This document shows positions 16,267 to 23,374 of a stretch of DNA of 64,000 bases, in pieces; position 1 is the first letter of the stretch; each line of letters begins with the position of its first letter. The stretch covers positions 1 to 64,000 of the forward strand of contig NZ_JABAEX010000004.1 in assembly GCF_012843315.1 (NCBI RefSeq). The letters run 5' to 3'. A model generated the notes under the pieces. That model was not told the origin of the DNA and made no database searches. It saw only the letters and a list, made by a program, of their open reading frames with translations. The position numbers and the translations under genes are program-made. This DNA is from Streptococcus sp. WB01_FAA12. Its GTDB lineage: Bacteria > Bacillota > Bacilli > Lactobacillales > Streptococcaceae.

Positions 16267-16349
16267 TAAATAGTACACAGCTTGCTAATCCTTTGAAACC
16301 AGTGGACTTCTAGCGTGTTAAGCAAAAGTGAATACGATATTGAATACGA
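16259..16349. repeat. prophage attL: core start and P' arm repeats
   Basis: Identity with the second copy (53659 onward) begins at 16259, which fixes the left edge of the core. The right edge cannot be set without attR, which lies outside the window. GAATACGA at 16330-16337 and 16342-16349 (12-base period) mirrors the pair at 53537-53556. Confidence 0.75.
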
Positions 16350-16357
16350 CTTTACTT

Positions 16358-17503
16358 TTAGCTGGAGCGGATGAAATCCATGAGCTGGTCAACGACTTCA
16401 ACACGTTGATTATCATTGATGTGGGTATACATATCAAGGGTGATTTGAACATTATTGTGACCGAGTCTATCTGAAATGATTTTCGCTGTAACACCAGCTT
16501 CAAACAGAAGAGAAGCATGTGTATGCCTAAATCCGTGAGGCGAAATTTTTTTAAGATCTTTGTGTTTACAAAAGAATCTGCTAAGTTTCACTTTCATAGT
16601 TGCAGCCAAAAGCCATCCCCCACTATTATTCGTAAAGATATAATTCGAATCATGTTTGTAAGGCACACCAGCCTGGAAATATTCTTTTATCTGCTGACGT
16701 TTCCAGAGCTTCAGTACATTCAGGGTTTCATCATCCAAGGTGATAACTCTCTTACTCCTTTTGGTTTTAGGGTCCTGAACAGTTTGTTTTTTTCCAATCA
16801 CGACAGCCGTGCGAGAAATGCTTAACCGTTTATTTTCAAAGTCAACATCTGACCACATGAGGCCGATAGCCTCTCCAGTTCTCAATCCAGAAAAAGCGAG
16901 TAAGTGAAAAAAGGTATAGTCTACTGGCTTACAATTTGCTTTGTAAACTTTAAGGAACTCCGTTAGTTCCTGTTTTGTATAGTAGTTTTCTTTGCCCTTT
17001 AAGGGTTTATTTTTAGGCTTGATAATCTTATCTAAGGGATTTGACTTAATGATGTCAAGAGAAGCGGCATACTTGAAAATACGGCTAATAACAGAGTAGT
17101 AATTAGCATATAGGATATAGCGTTTACTTAACTTGATAGCAACCTTTTGACAATAAGCTACACTGATTTGCTGAATCTTCATATCTGTAAAATATGAGTC
17201 AACCATAACATTAAGTTTCTTCTTAGTGTTCTGATAAGTTGTTGGTTTTACAGTGCTCTTGTAGCTTTCAAGCCATAGCTCAGCAACTTCAGCGAATGTA
17301 GGGTTCTGGAAATCTTCATTGTTTGAAAAACCATTCTCTTCGACGTCTAAGAGAAGGTCACGTTCGGCAACCTTGGCCTCTTTAATGGTTTTAAAACCAC
17401 GTCTTGTTGTGCGTTTTTCTTTTCCAGTTGCAGGGTCTATACCCAGATATGTTTGAAAGAGGTATCTAGTCTCTCCTTTTTTTGTAATGTATTTTTTTAT
17501 CAT
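16358..17503 (-). CDS. int: phage integrase (tyrosine recombinase)
   Basis: The 381-residue protein has an N-terminal AP2-like arm-binding domain (residues 1-55, TRRGFKTIKEAKVAERDL). A core-binding domain spans about 70-170, and the catalytic domain has R208 (SGLRTGEA), H323 and R326 (HGFRHTH), H349 (LGHNN) and Y359 (DMYTHI), all intact. It should recombine the core at 16259 with attP. The likely arm sites are the GAATACGA pairs. AAAGGA precedes the start. Identical copy at 53758-54903. Confidence 0.95.
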   Translation of the reverse strand: MIKKYITKKGETRYLFQTYLGIDPATGKEKRTTRRGFKTIKEAKVAERDLLLDVEENGFSNNEDFQNPTFAEVAELWLESYKSTVKPTTYQNTKKKLNVMVDSYFTDMKIQQISVAYCQKVAIKLSKRYILYANYYSVISRIFKYAASLDIIKSNPLDKIIKPKNKPLKGKENYYTKQELTEFLKVYKANCKPVDYTFFHLLAFSGLRTGEAIGLMWSDVDFENKRLSISRTAVVIGKKQTVQDPKTKRSKRVITLDDETLNVLKLWKRQQIKEYFQAGVPYKHDSNYIFTNNSGGWLLAATMKVKLSRFFCKHKDLKKISPHGFRHTHASLLFEAGVTAKIISDRLGHNNVQITLDMYTHINDNQRVEVVDQLMDFIRSS

Positions 17504-17527
17504 AAAATGTCCTTTCTTTTCGATTGC

Positions 17528-17552
17528 TTGCCCGCATAGTTGAAAAGGTGCA
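17528..17552 (+). repeat. dispersed 25-bp motif, copy 1
   Basis: TTGCCCGCATAGTTGA and the following nine bases recur at 20947-20971 and, inverted, at 53520-53495. The copies differ at only a few positions and lie outside coding regions. Function unknown. Confidence 0.6.
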
Positions 17553-17568
17553 GAATTTATGATAAACT
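17540..17568 (+). promoter_or_regulatory. rightward promoter of a candidate small RNA
   Basis: TTGAAA (17540-17545), a 17-base spacer and TAAACT (17563-17568). It overlaps the dispersed motif at 17528. Confidence 0.4.
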
Positions 17569-17574
17569 ATAGCT

Positions 17575-17666
17575 GTATTTTTTTATCATCTTTTCCATTG
17601 CTTGCTAGATGGAAGGTTGAAACCTCACACTCAAAGTTTGGCGACGGCGAGTGTGAGGATTTTTTT
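17575..17666 (+). ncRNA. candidate phage small RNA (about 90 nt, rightward)
   Basis: Between the promoter at 17540 and a strong terminator (CCTCACACTC/GAGTGTGAGG, 17623-17632/17649-17658, then seven Ts) there is no credible open frame. No rightward gene precedes it, so the terminator must belong to a short RNA. It would be antisense to any leftward read-through into the integrase leader. Confidence 0.45.
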
Positions 17667-17680
17667 ATTTTTAATTCAAC

Positions 17681-17770
17681 AAAAAACGGTAACTAAATTT
17701 ATAGTTACCGTTTCTGCGTGGCAGCTTGTGCCAACCAGATTATTTGCACTAGGATTTCTCCTAGGTTAGT
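17681..17770 (-). ncRNA. candidate phage small RNA (about 90 nt, leftward), with a 14-codon ORF
   Basis: A consensus promoter (TTGACA at 17805-17800, 17 bases, TAATAT at 17782-17777) is followed by a perfect 12-bp stem AAACGGTAACTA/TAGTTACCGTTT and six Ts. The RNA contains AGGAG, eight bases, then GTG and 13 codons (MQIIWLAQAATQKR). CTAGGAGAAATCCTAG would hide this ribosome site in a hairpin. The terminator also serves the repressor-HIRAN operon upstream. Confidence 0.5.
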
Positions 17771-17776
17771 AACTAT

Positions 17777-17805
17777 ATATTATCAAATATATATCCTTTT
17801 GTCAA
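17777..17805 (-). promoter_or_regulatory. leftward promoter between the HIRAN gene and int
   Basis: TTGACA, a 17-base spacer and TAATAT on the minus strand, with no gene until the integrase 270 bases on. Confidence 0.65.
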
Positions 17806-17854
17806 ATAAGATAGCGCGCTTTGATTTCATCGCTTAAAATTTTCAGGGGATTAT

Positions 17855-18628
17855 TTATTTTTTTAAGACTTTCAACTTAATTCGAATCTTGAATGAATCC
17901 TTAACTGTACGAAGTCTACCACTATCCGGATTAATATCTTTGTAATCACCGCCATAAATTTCAGCATTTTTGATAACTTCATTATTTGGATCTACGGTTA
18001 ATCTTAATACCTTTCTATTTTTGGACTTAGTGACATAGCCTAAGTGATAACCTCGAACCACAATTTTAACTGCATTAGGGTCAAATTTATTATCAAATTC
18101 AGGGATAAACTCTACATCTGGAATTTTAAAAGGCAAGTATTTATAAAATCTTCCTCCAAAAATTAATTCCTCTTTAATTTCTTTAGAAGTATATCCTAAA
18201 TAAGGGGTATCATCTGATTCTCTTATAAGTTCTTGACATAAATCTGAGAAAGCTTCTTGGCGATAAGATATTCCTTTCACTTTGAGAATAACATCATAAA
18301 TAGTTCTCTCGTCAATCTCCTGTTTTTTTATTCTGTCTTCTATTTGAACAACCAATAGTTTATTCAGCTCTTCAATTTCATACTCTAGTTGATCAGTATT
18401 AGATTGCCTAGGAAAAACACCAATCAAAAAGAGAATAACTAAACTGCCGATAATAAAAGAGAAAATTGTTAGTAGTATATTTCCAACGATACCAAGCAGA
18501 AAAACAGATATTAAAGTCAGCAAAACCAAAAAGGCTATTAAAGACCTTTGATTTTCCAGTTTACTAATTGTTTTTCTGTGTTCGTCTATTAGTACTTTGA
18601 TTTCCTTTTCAGTAAGAGTAGTAGACAT
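17855..18628 (-). CDS. membrane-anchored HIRAN-domain protein
   Basis: The 257-residue protein is co-transcribed with the repressor (15-base gap), so it should be made in the lysogen. Residues 1-27 are charged. Two hydrophobic helices follow (about 28-50 and 53-72), with the tail in the cytoplasm by the positive-inside rule. A helical linker runs to about 130, then a C-terminal HIRAN-like domain at about 155-255: VEFIPEFDNKFDPNAVKIVV and YHLGYVTKSKNRKV match the family's conserved D-x-NPYDPNAI and GY(V/L) segments. HIRAN domains bind DNA ends or damaged DNA. Its role here is unknown; lysogen immunity or superinfection exclusion is a guess from position. Confidence 0.75.
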   Translation of the reverse strand: MSTTLTEKEIKVLIDEHRKTISKLENQRSLIAFLVLLTLISVFLLGIVGNILLTIFSFIIGSLVILFLIGVFPRQSNTDQLEYEIEELNKLLVVQIEDRIKKQEIDERTIYDVILKVKGISYRQEAFSDLCQELIRESDDTPYLGYTSKEIKEELIFGGRFYKYLPFKIPDVEFIPEFDNKFDPNAVKIVVRGYHLGYVTKSKNRKVLRLTVDPNNEVIKNAEIYGGDYKDINPDSGRLRTVKDSFKIRIKLKVLKK

Positions 18629-18643
18629 ATAAGCACCTTGACC

Positions 18644-19399
18644 TTAATTTTCAGATGGCATGAAGTTTCCGACAATTTTTCCAATAATTCTAGGATCTTC
18701 TTCAAATGGTGCGAACTTATCTTTATATTTTGGATTAAGGGAGACTAAACGCAATCCATCAGGTTCACGATAAACCTTTTTAATATACGTTTGACCGTCC
18801 CAATCAACGGCATAAACCGCTCCGTCATAATCAAAACCAGTCTCTTTTATGAGGACAACCTCTCCGTTTTGGAATTTAGGTTCCATTGAGTCTCCGAAAA
18901 CCCAAGAAGCAAAATCGTGGTCTAGGTCTTTATCATAAAAAACAGTATCATAGTTCCCATCGTTGAAGTATGAAAAACCAGTACCAGCTGATAGTTTTTC
19001 AAAAACACGGTATTCAAAAAGCTTTTCCTCAATTGTGATTACTTTATTATTTTGCTCTTTCAATTGTTCGTTAGCGTAGTTAAGAACCTTTTGTTTTCTC
19101 GGAGTTGATAGCTTGACAACTTTTTCAGTGATTTTATGAATCAATGGGGATGTGGGGATTTTTAGCTCATTTACTTCCTGAGTTTTATCCTCTATCAAGT
19201 CTGATTTATTAACTCCAAAATAGTCCGCAAGTAATTCGATCTTTCCTATCCGAGGATAAGTTATGCCTTTTAACCAATCTCTTACAGTAGTGTACTTCAA
19301 TCCGAGATCAGAACAGAGCTTATTTCTATCAATCCCTTTGCTACTCATCAAATTCTCTAAGTTCGCAGAAAAAATTTCTTTACTTTTATTATTGCTCAT
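18644..19399 (-). CDS. CI-like repressor with S24 peptidase domain
   Basis: The 251-residue lysogeny repressor has an N-terminal helix-turn-helix (KLCSDLGLKYTTVRDWLKG, about 27-45). The cleavage site is A138-G139 (LSAGTGF). The serine nucleophile is S171 (FGDSMEPKFQNGE) and the lysine is in YIKKVY (207 or 208). It should self-cleave with RecA after DNA damage. It is divergent from cro with operators between them. The S24 layout is complete, so the prophage is probably inducible. Confidence 0.93.
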   Translation of the reverse strand: MSNNKSKEIFSANLENLMSSKGIDRNKLCSDLGLKYTTVRDWLKGITYPRIGKIELLADYFGVNKSDLIEDKTQEVNELKIPTSPLIHKITEKVVKLSTPRKQKVLNYANEQLKEQNNKVITIEEKLFEYRVFEKLSAGTGFSYFNDGNYDTVFYDKDLDHDFASWVFGDSMEPKFQNGEVVLIKETGFDYDGAVYAVDWDGQTYIKKVYREPDGLRLVSLNPKYKDKFAPFEEDPRIIGKIVGNFMPSEN

Positions 19400-19426
19400 T
19401 TTTATCGCTCCTTTATATAGTATATA

Positions 19427-19443
19427 TTACGGCAAAAACGCAA
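19427..19443. promoter_or_regulatory. repressor/Cro operator 1
   Basis: Read on the minus strand it is TTGCGTTTTTGCCGTAA, related to the other three sites by TTGCG-N6-CCG(T/C)A. It lies close to the repressor start. Confidence 0.65.
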
Positions 19444-19468
19444 AAAAGTAAAGAAAAAAATAAAAAAA

Positions 19469-19484
19469 TACGGCAAAAACGCAA
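19469..19484. promoter_or_regulatory. repressor/Cro operator 2
   Basis: TACGGCAAAAACGCAA is an exact repeat of the core of operator 1, with 42-base spacing between the two. Confidence 0.65.
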
Positions 19485-19491
19485 AAAACAC

Positions 19492-19520
19492 TTGACATTG
19501 CGGTTTAACCGCATTATAAT
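19492..19520 (+). promoter_or_regulatory. early rightward promoter with operator in the spacer
   Basis: Perfect TTGACA (19492-19497), 17 bases and perfect TATAAT (19515-19520). The spacer is almost exactly filled by the palindromic operator 3, so repressor binding must block polymerase. Confidence 0.85.
19498..19515. promoter_or_regulatory. repressor/Cro operator 3
   Basis: TTGCGGTTTAACCGCATT is the most symmetric of the four sites. It sits between the -35 and -10 of the early promoter. Confidence 0.75.
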
Positions 19521-19573
19521 GTAGTTATAGTTGAGCTAGTCAATTATAAAAAAATGATAGAAAGGACAGCAAC

Positions 19574-19780
19574 ATGCCAAAAATGACTCTTAAAACATTG
19601 CGAACTCTAAAGAACTGGCGACAAGTGGACGCAGCAGAGGCTATTGACGTCTCTGTTGACACTTGGGGAAATTGGGAGCGAGGAAAAACAGAACCTACTG
19701 TAACCCAAGCTTATCAAATCGCTACTACTTTTGATGTGTCTATTGATGACATTATTTTTTTACACGATATTGCGGTTTAA
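19574..19780 (+). CDS. Cro-like XRE regulator
   Basis: The 68-residue protein is almost entirely one XRE helix-turn-helix (LKNWRQVDAAEAIDVSVDTW and NWERGKTEPTVTQAYQIATT), followed by FDVSIDDIIF. It is the first gene of the early rightward operon and divergent from the CI-like repressor. By position it is the Cro counterpart. GAAAGGA precedes the start. Its stop codon lies inside operator 4. Confidence 0.88.
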   Translation: MPKMTLKTLRTLKNWRQVDAAEAIDVSVDTWGNWERGKTEPTVTQAYQIATTFDVSIDDIIFLHDIAV

Positions 19781-19787
19781 CCGTAAT
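19770..19787. promoter_or_regulatory. operator 4 at the end of cro
   Basis: TTGCGGTTTAACCGTAAT differs from operator 3 at one position and overlaps the cro stop codon. An operator downstream of cro could allow looping or a roadblock. Confidence 0.65.
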
Positions 19788-19801
19788 ATAAAAGGAGCAC
19801 T

Positions 19802-19852
19802 ATGAACAACGCAGTTAAACGATTGGTAGTTGGCAGTAATGTCCTAGAGTAG
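19802..19852 (+). CDS. possible 16-residue peptide
   Basis: AAAGGAGCACT gives a near-ideal ribosome site for ATG 19802. The frame (MNNAVKRLVVGSNVLE) stops at 19852, overlapping the ribosome site of the next gene. It may be a leader peptide for translational coupling or a real micropeptide. Only the ribosome site and packing support it. Confidence 0.35.
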   Translation: MNNAVKRLVVGSNVLE

Positions 19853-19861
19853 GAGAGGGAT

Positions 19862-20122
19862 ATGAGTAAACCATCAAAAAAATCACTACCAATTCAAAAT
19901 TTAGAAATTAAGATAGATAGCGACTCTAGTATTCCACGAGTTATTTTGAACGGGATTGATTTTCAAGCAGAAGATATTGGTCTTCAAGGTATCAAGATAA
20001 TTTGGGAGACAAAGAAAGATGAAGTACCAGAGACACTTATTCAGGTTGATTATATAAATAACCGTGAAGCATCTCATATAGTATCTGTCAAACAGTCGTT
20101 TAAAAATACTTTACTTAAATAG
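19862..20122 (+). CDS. unknown early phage protein
   Basis: 86 residues, soluble, with no motif I recognise. The N-terminus is lysine-rich and the middle looks beta-rich (LEIKIDSDSSIPRVILNGID). GGAGAGGG precedes the start. It lies between cro and the antirepressor, so an early regulatory role is possible but not shown. Confidence 0.7.
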   Translation: MSKPSKKSLPIQNLEIKIDSDSSIPRVILNGIDFQAEDIGLQGIKIIWETKKDEVPETLIQVDYINNREASHIVSVKQSFKNTLLK

Positions 20123-20169
20123 TTTTGGCGAGTTTTATTTACATTATATCAAATTTAGAAAGGAATATT

Positions 20170-20877
20170 ATGAACGAAATTTTTAACTTTCACGGGCGGG
20201 AAGTCCGTACAGTGATGTTTGATGACGAGCCGTGGTTTGTCGGGAAAGATATAGCAGAGATTCTTGGATATGTAAATTCAAGAGATGCTCTGGCAAAACA
20301 CGTTGATGAAGATGATAAGCTAACGTCGCAAATCGCGACGGCAGGTCAAATGAGAAATCAGACAGTTATCAACGAATCTGGTCTCTACTCTCTTATCTTA
20401 TCCAGCAAGTTACCTCAAGCCAGAGAGTTCAAGCGTTGGGTAACATCTGAGGTCTTACCAGCTATTCGCAAACAGGGTGGATTTATCCGAGAGGATTTGG
20501 ACGAGGATGCCTTTATTGCTCTATTCACTGGGCAGAAGAAGTTGCGTGAGCAACAGACTAGCATGCTGGAAGATATCGACTATCTCAAGAGTGAGCAACC
20601 GATTCATCCGAGCTATGCTCAATCGCTACTGAAGAAGCGCAAGGCTCGGGTCGTTGCTTGCTTAGGTGGTATTGACAGTCCTGCTTATGCTGATAAGATT
20701 TTTGCTCAATCAGTATTTAGACAAGCTGAGATTGATTTCAAGGACCACTTCAACATCAGTCGCTATGATTTGCTACCTAAAAAGTTTGCAGAAGCCGCAT
20801 TGGCCTATTGGATGACTTGGGAACCAAGTACCAATACTAAGATGAAGATTATGGAACTGAACGCTTATGCATTGTAG
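20170..20877 (+). CDS. phage antirepressor (BRO-N plus ORF6C)
   Basis: About 235 residues. The N-terminal BRO-N domain (VRTVMFDDEPWFVGKDIAEI, then SGLYSLILSSKLPQAREFKR, then VLPAIRKQGGF, about 8-105) precedes a linker and a C-terminal ORF6C-type domain (YDLLPKKFAEAALAYWMTWE). I chose ATG 20170 because AAAGGA stands just before it; the upstream in-frame start at 20125 has no ribosome site. Such proteins counter the CI-type repressor. A hairpin (GCACCTGA/TCAGGCGC near 20886) follows. Confidence 0.88.
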   Translation: MNEIFNFHGREVRTVMFDDEPWFVGKDIAEILGYVNSRDALAKHVDEDDKLTSQIATAGQMRNQTVINESGLYSLILSSKLPQAREFKRWVTSEVLPAIRKQGGFIREDLDEDAFIALFTGQKKLREQQTSMLEDIDYLKSEQPIHPSYAQSLLKKRKARVVACLGGIDSPAYADKIFAQSVFRQAEIDFKDHFNISRYDLLPKKFAEAALAYWMTWEPSTNTKMKIMELNAYAL

Positions 20878-20946
20878 AGCAAAAAAGCACCTGACAGCAA
20901 TCAGGCGCATACTTAAATAATTAAAACCATTATATCACAAAAATGC

Positions 20947-20971
20947 TTGCCCGCATAGTTGAGAGGATGTA
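20947..20971 (+). repeat. dispersed 25-bp motif, copy 2
   Basis: TTGCCCGCATAGTTGA plus GAGGATGTA, the variant that overlaps the ribosome site of the DUF771 gene at 20976. Confidence 0.6.
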
Positions 20972-20975
20972 GAAA

Positions 20976-21266
20976 ATGGAAGGAATAACGTTACAATTAC
21001 GATTGGACGGCGAAAGTGCTGAATTGTTCACGAATCAATTATTGGCCTTTGCTAAAAAGCAGGTCAAGGAGCAGTTAGAGAATGATCGTATGCCAATCAA
21101 TCAACAGGCTTTGATGAAGAAGTTTGGCTTTACTCATGGCTATATTAAGAAGTTAGAACGTAAAGGATTAAGATTTCGTAAGCAAGGGAAAGATATTATG
21201 TACGATGTCAATGATGTTTATGAGATTTTAGAGTTAGAAAAACAAGTACGAAAATTAAGAGCGTAA
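20976..21266 (+). CDS. DUF771 family phage protein
   Basis: 96 residues. The C-terminal two thirds is a small winged or excisionase-like DNA-binding fold (NQQALMKKFGFTHGYIKKLE, then GLRFRKQGKDIMYDVNDVYE), typical of DUF771 in lactic-acid-bacteria phages. Likely a DNA-binding early regulator. Ribosome site GAGAGGATG. Confidence 0.8.
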   Translation: MEGITLQLRLDGESAELFTNQLLAFAKKQVKEQLENDRMPINQQALMKKFGFTHGYIKKLERKGLRFRKQGKDIMYDVNDVYEILELEKQVRKLRA

Positions 21267-21276
21267 GGAGAACAAA

Positions 21277-21705
21277 ATGACAGAACCAACTTTATCAAGC
21301 CAATTGCTTGGCTTAGCAGTGATTTTCATTGGGATGTTTATCCTAATGGTGCTTACGGCTAAAAATGAAAAATCGGATAAGCAAAATGTAGTGGTCATTA
21401 TTGAAGAAACAGAAGATTTCAGGGAAGTTGCTCGAAGAAACCTGAGAATGTGTGACAGAAAGTCTACCTATGACACCCAACCACCTATAGGTCTTGCTTC
21501 ATCGATTGAGGATGTACCACAAGTTTTTAGAGCATGCATCGAAGACTATGATAGACTTGCCTATGATTTTCAGGAAGAAGCAAGTAATAATGAACTTCTA
21601 AGAAAGCAAAATGCCGAGCTTTTAGTTGAAAATGGTCGCTTGCTTTATCAGGAAATGACTTTGGATTTCCGTAAGAAGCCAAGAAAATGGAGGGCAAAGA
21701 TATGA
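21277..21705 (+). CDS. small membrane protein of unknown function
   Basis: 142 residues with one N-terminal membrane helix (LLGLAVIFIGMFILMVLTA, about 10-28). A charged soluble tail follows, with a helical end (about 88-130) that could form a coiled coil. AAGGAG precedes the start. It overlaps the next gene by 4 bases (ATGA). No family recognised. Confidence 0.7.
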   Translation: MTEPTLSSQLLGLAVIFIGMFILMVLTAKNEKSDKQNVVVIIEETEDFREVARRNLRMCDRKSTYDTQPPIGLASSIEDVPQVFRACIEDYDRLAYDFQEEASNNELLRKQNAELLVENGRLLYQEMTLDFRKKPRKWRAKI

Positions 21706-22040
21706 GTGTTAGTCGTGAAATGAGTGAGATGGAAATCCGTGTGTTAAACATGATCATGAATTGCGCGACTTTCGACCTGCCAATCCAAGCCAGTGAAATT
21801 CGTTTAGAAACTGGGCTCTCAAAACGTAAGGTAGAAGAAATTATCGAAAGCCTGCGTGTCAATTTTGGGCATCCTATCGTAGCCAAGAAGATGAAGCCAA
21901 ACGGATACTACTTGCCACGAAGTGAGGAGGAGCGACAAGCTGGTCTTGCTCCTTATCGCAGACAAATATTGACCGAGCAAAAGAACCTTGCTGCGGTGAT
22001 GAATGTTGATCTAGAAAAATACTGGGGGAATAGCGCATGA
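21702..22040 (+). CDS. winged-helix early protein
   Basis: About 112 residues. I chose ATG 21702 because GGAGGG lies seven bases upstream and the gene then overlaps its neighbour by ATGA. Residues about 10-75 look like a winged helix (MEIRVLNMIMNCA, then LETGLSKRKVEEIIESLR, then HPIVAKKMKPNGYYLP). It directly precedes dnaB and overlaps its start, so it probably assists replication or its control. Confidence 0.72.
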   Translation: MSVSREMSEMEIRVLNMIMNCATFDLPIQASEIRLETGLSKRKVEEIIESLRVNFGHPIVAKKMKPNGYYLPRSEEERQAGLAPYRRQILTEQKNLAAVMNVDLEKYWGNSA

Positions 22041-23371
22041 ATGAAGAATTTAGAATATTACCTCATGATTTAGCTGCTGAACAGTCTGTTCTTGGTTCAG
22101 TATTCATCTCTCCTGATTCACTTATATTTCTAGCGGATGAATTGGTTCCAGATGACTTTTACAAGCCGGCAAACAAAATTGTATTTAAGACCATGTTGTC
22201 CTTGCTTGAAAAAGGTGAGCCAATCGATGCTACGACTATGGGCTCTGCTCTCACGAATCAAGGAGATATTTCAAAAATCGGGGGTATCAACTATGTTGTC
22301 GAGCTAGTAAACTCCACTCCGACATCAAAGAATGTGGAGCACTATGCAAAGCTTGTGAAAGAAAAGGCTACGCTCAGAAAGATGATAGCAAACCTATCTG
22401 ACTCCCTCTCGAGTGCTTATCAGGGTGATGTACCTGTTGGTGACATCATCGCAAGAACTGAAAAGTCTATGCTTGACATCAGTAATCAAAATGCAGGGAC
22501 AGGATTTCGTAATGTGGCCGATATCCTTGATACACATATGCAGATGGTGGAGACTCGCTCTCAGACAGATGGAGTTGTGACAGGTCTATCGACTGGGTTC
22601 GTTGGACTGGATAAGATTACGACTGGTCTTCATGAGGACAATCTTATCATCCTTGCCGCTCGCCCTGCAATGGGGAAGACAGCGCTAGCTCTAAATATCG
22701 CTCAATATATCGCTGTAAAAGAGAAAAAGCCTGTTGCTATTTTCTCGCTTGAGATGGGGGCGGAGAGCTTGATTGAGCGGATGTTAGCATCTGAGGGCAT
22801 GGTAGAAGGGTATCACCTAAAAACTGGGAATCTGAGTGTTGAGGAATGGAGTAGGCTAGTGCATGCGCAAGGGAATCTCTATGACGCTCCTATTTTTGTT
22901 GATGATACGGCTGGTATTCGTATCTCTGAGATACGGTCAAAAGCTCGAAAACTTGCCCAGGAGATGGGGGGTCTTGGAGTCATTATCATTGACTACTTGC
23001 AACTGATCACTGGCTCAAAAGGTGAGAATCGTCAGCAGGTAGTTTCTGAGATTTCTAGGGAATTGAAGATACTAGCTAAGGATTTGAAAGTACCTGTCAT
23101 TGCCCTGTCACAACTAAGTCGTGCAGTTGAACAGAGACAAGAAAAACGTCCAATGATGTCAGATTTGCGAGAATCTGGCTCTATTGAGCAAGATGCTGAT
23201 ATTGTAGCCTTCTTGTATCGTGATGCCTACTATCAGAAGGAACAGACAGACAGTCAAGAAGCTAACAATGTAACCGAGCTGATCCTGGAAAAGAATCGGC
23301 ATGGTAGTTTAGGGACGGTTAAACTATATTTTCACAAAGAATACACAAAATTCTCAAGTGTGGAGGAGTAG
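22037..23371 (+). CDS. dnaB: replicative DNA helicase, DnaB family
   Basis: 444 residues. The N-terminal DnaB domain is at about 8-105 (LPHDLAAEQSVLGSVF). The RecA-like domain carries Walker A ARPAMGKT (208-215), SLEMGAESLIERML (motif H1a), the Walker B region VIIIDYLQLI and the DnaB-box SQLSRAVEQR. It should unwind the phage fork as a hexamer loaded by the DnaC-like protein at 24113. It overlaps its upstream neighbour by ATGA. Confidence 0.95.
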   Translation: MNEEFRILPHDLAAEQSVLGSVFISPDSLIFLADELVPDDFYKPANKIVFKTMLSLLEKGEPIDATTMGSALTNQGDISKIGGINYVVELVNSTPTSKNVEHYAKLVKEKATLRKMIANLSDSLSSAYQGDVPVGDIIARTEKSMLDISNQNAGTGFRNVADILDTHMQMVETRSQTDGVVTGLSTGFVGLDKITTGLHEDNLIILAARPAMGKTALALNIAQYIAVKEKKPVAIFSLEMGAESLIERMLASEGMVEGYHLKTGNLSVEEWSRLVHAQGNLYDAPIFVDDTAGIRISEIRSKARKLAQEMGGLGVIIIDYLQLITGSKGENRQQVVSEISRELKILAKDLKVPVIALSQLSRAVEQRQEKRPMMSDLRESGSIEQDADIVAFLYRDAYYQKEQTDSQEANNVTELILEKNRHGSLGTVKLYFHKEYTKFSSVEE

Positions 23372-23374
23372 AAG

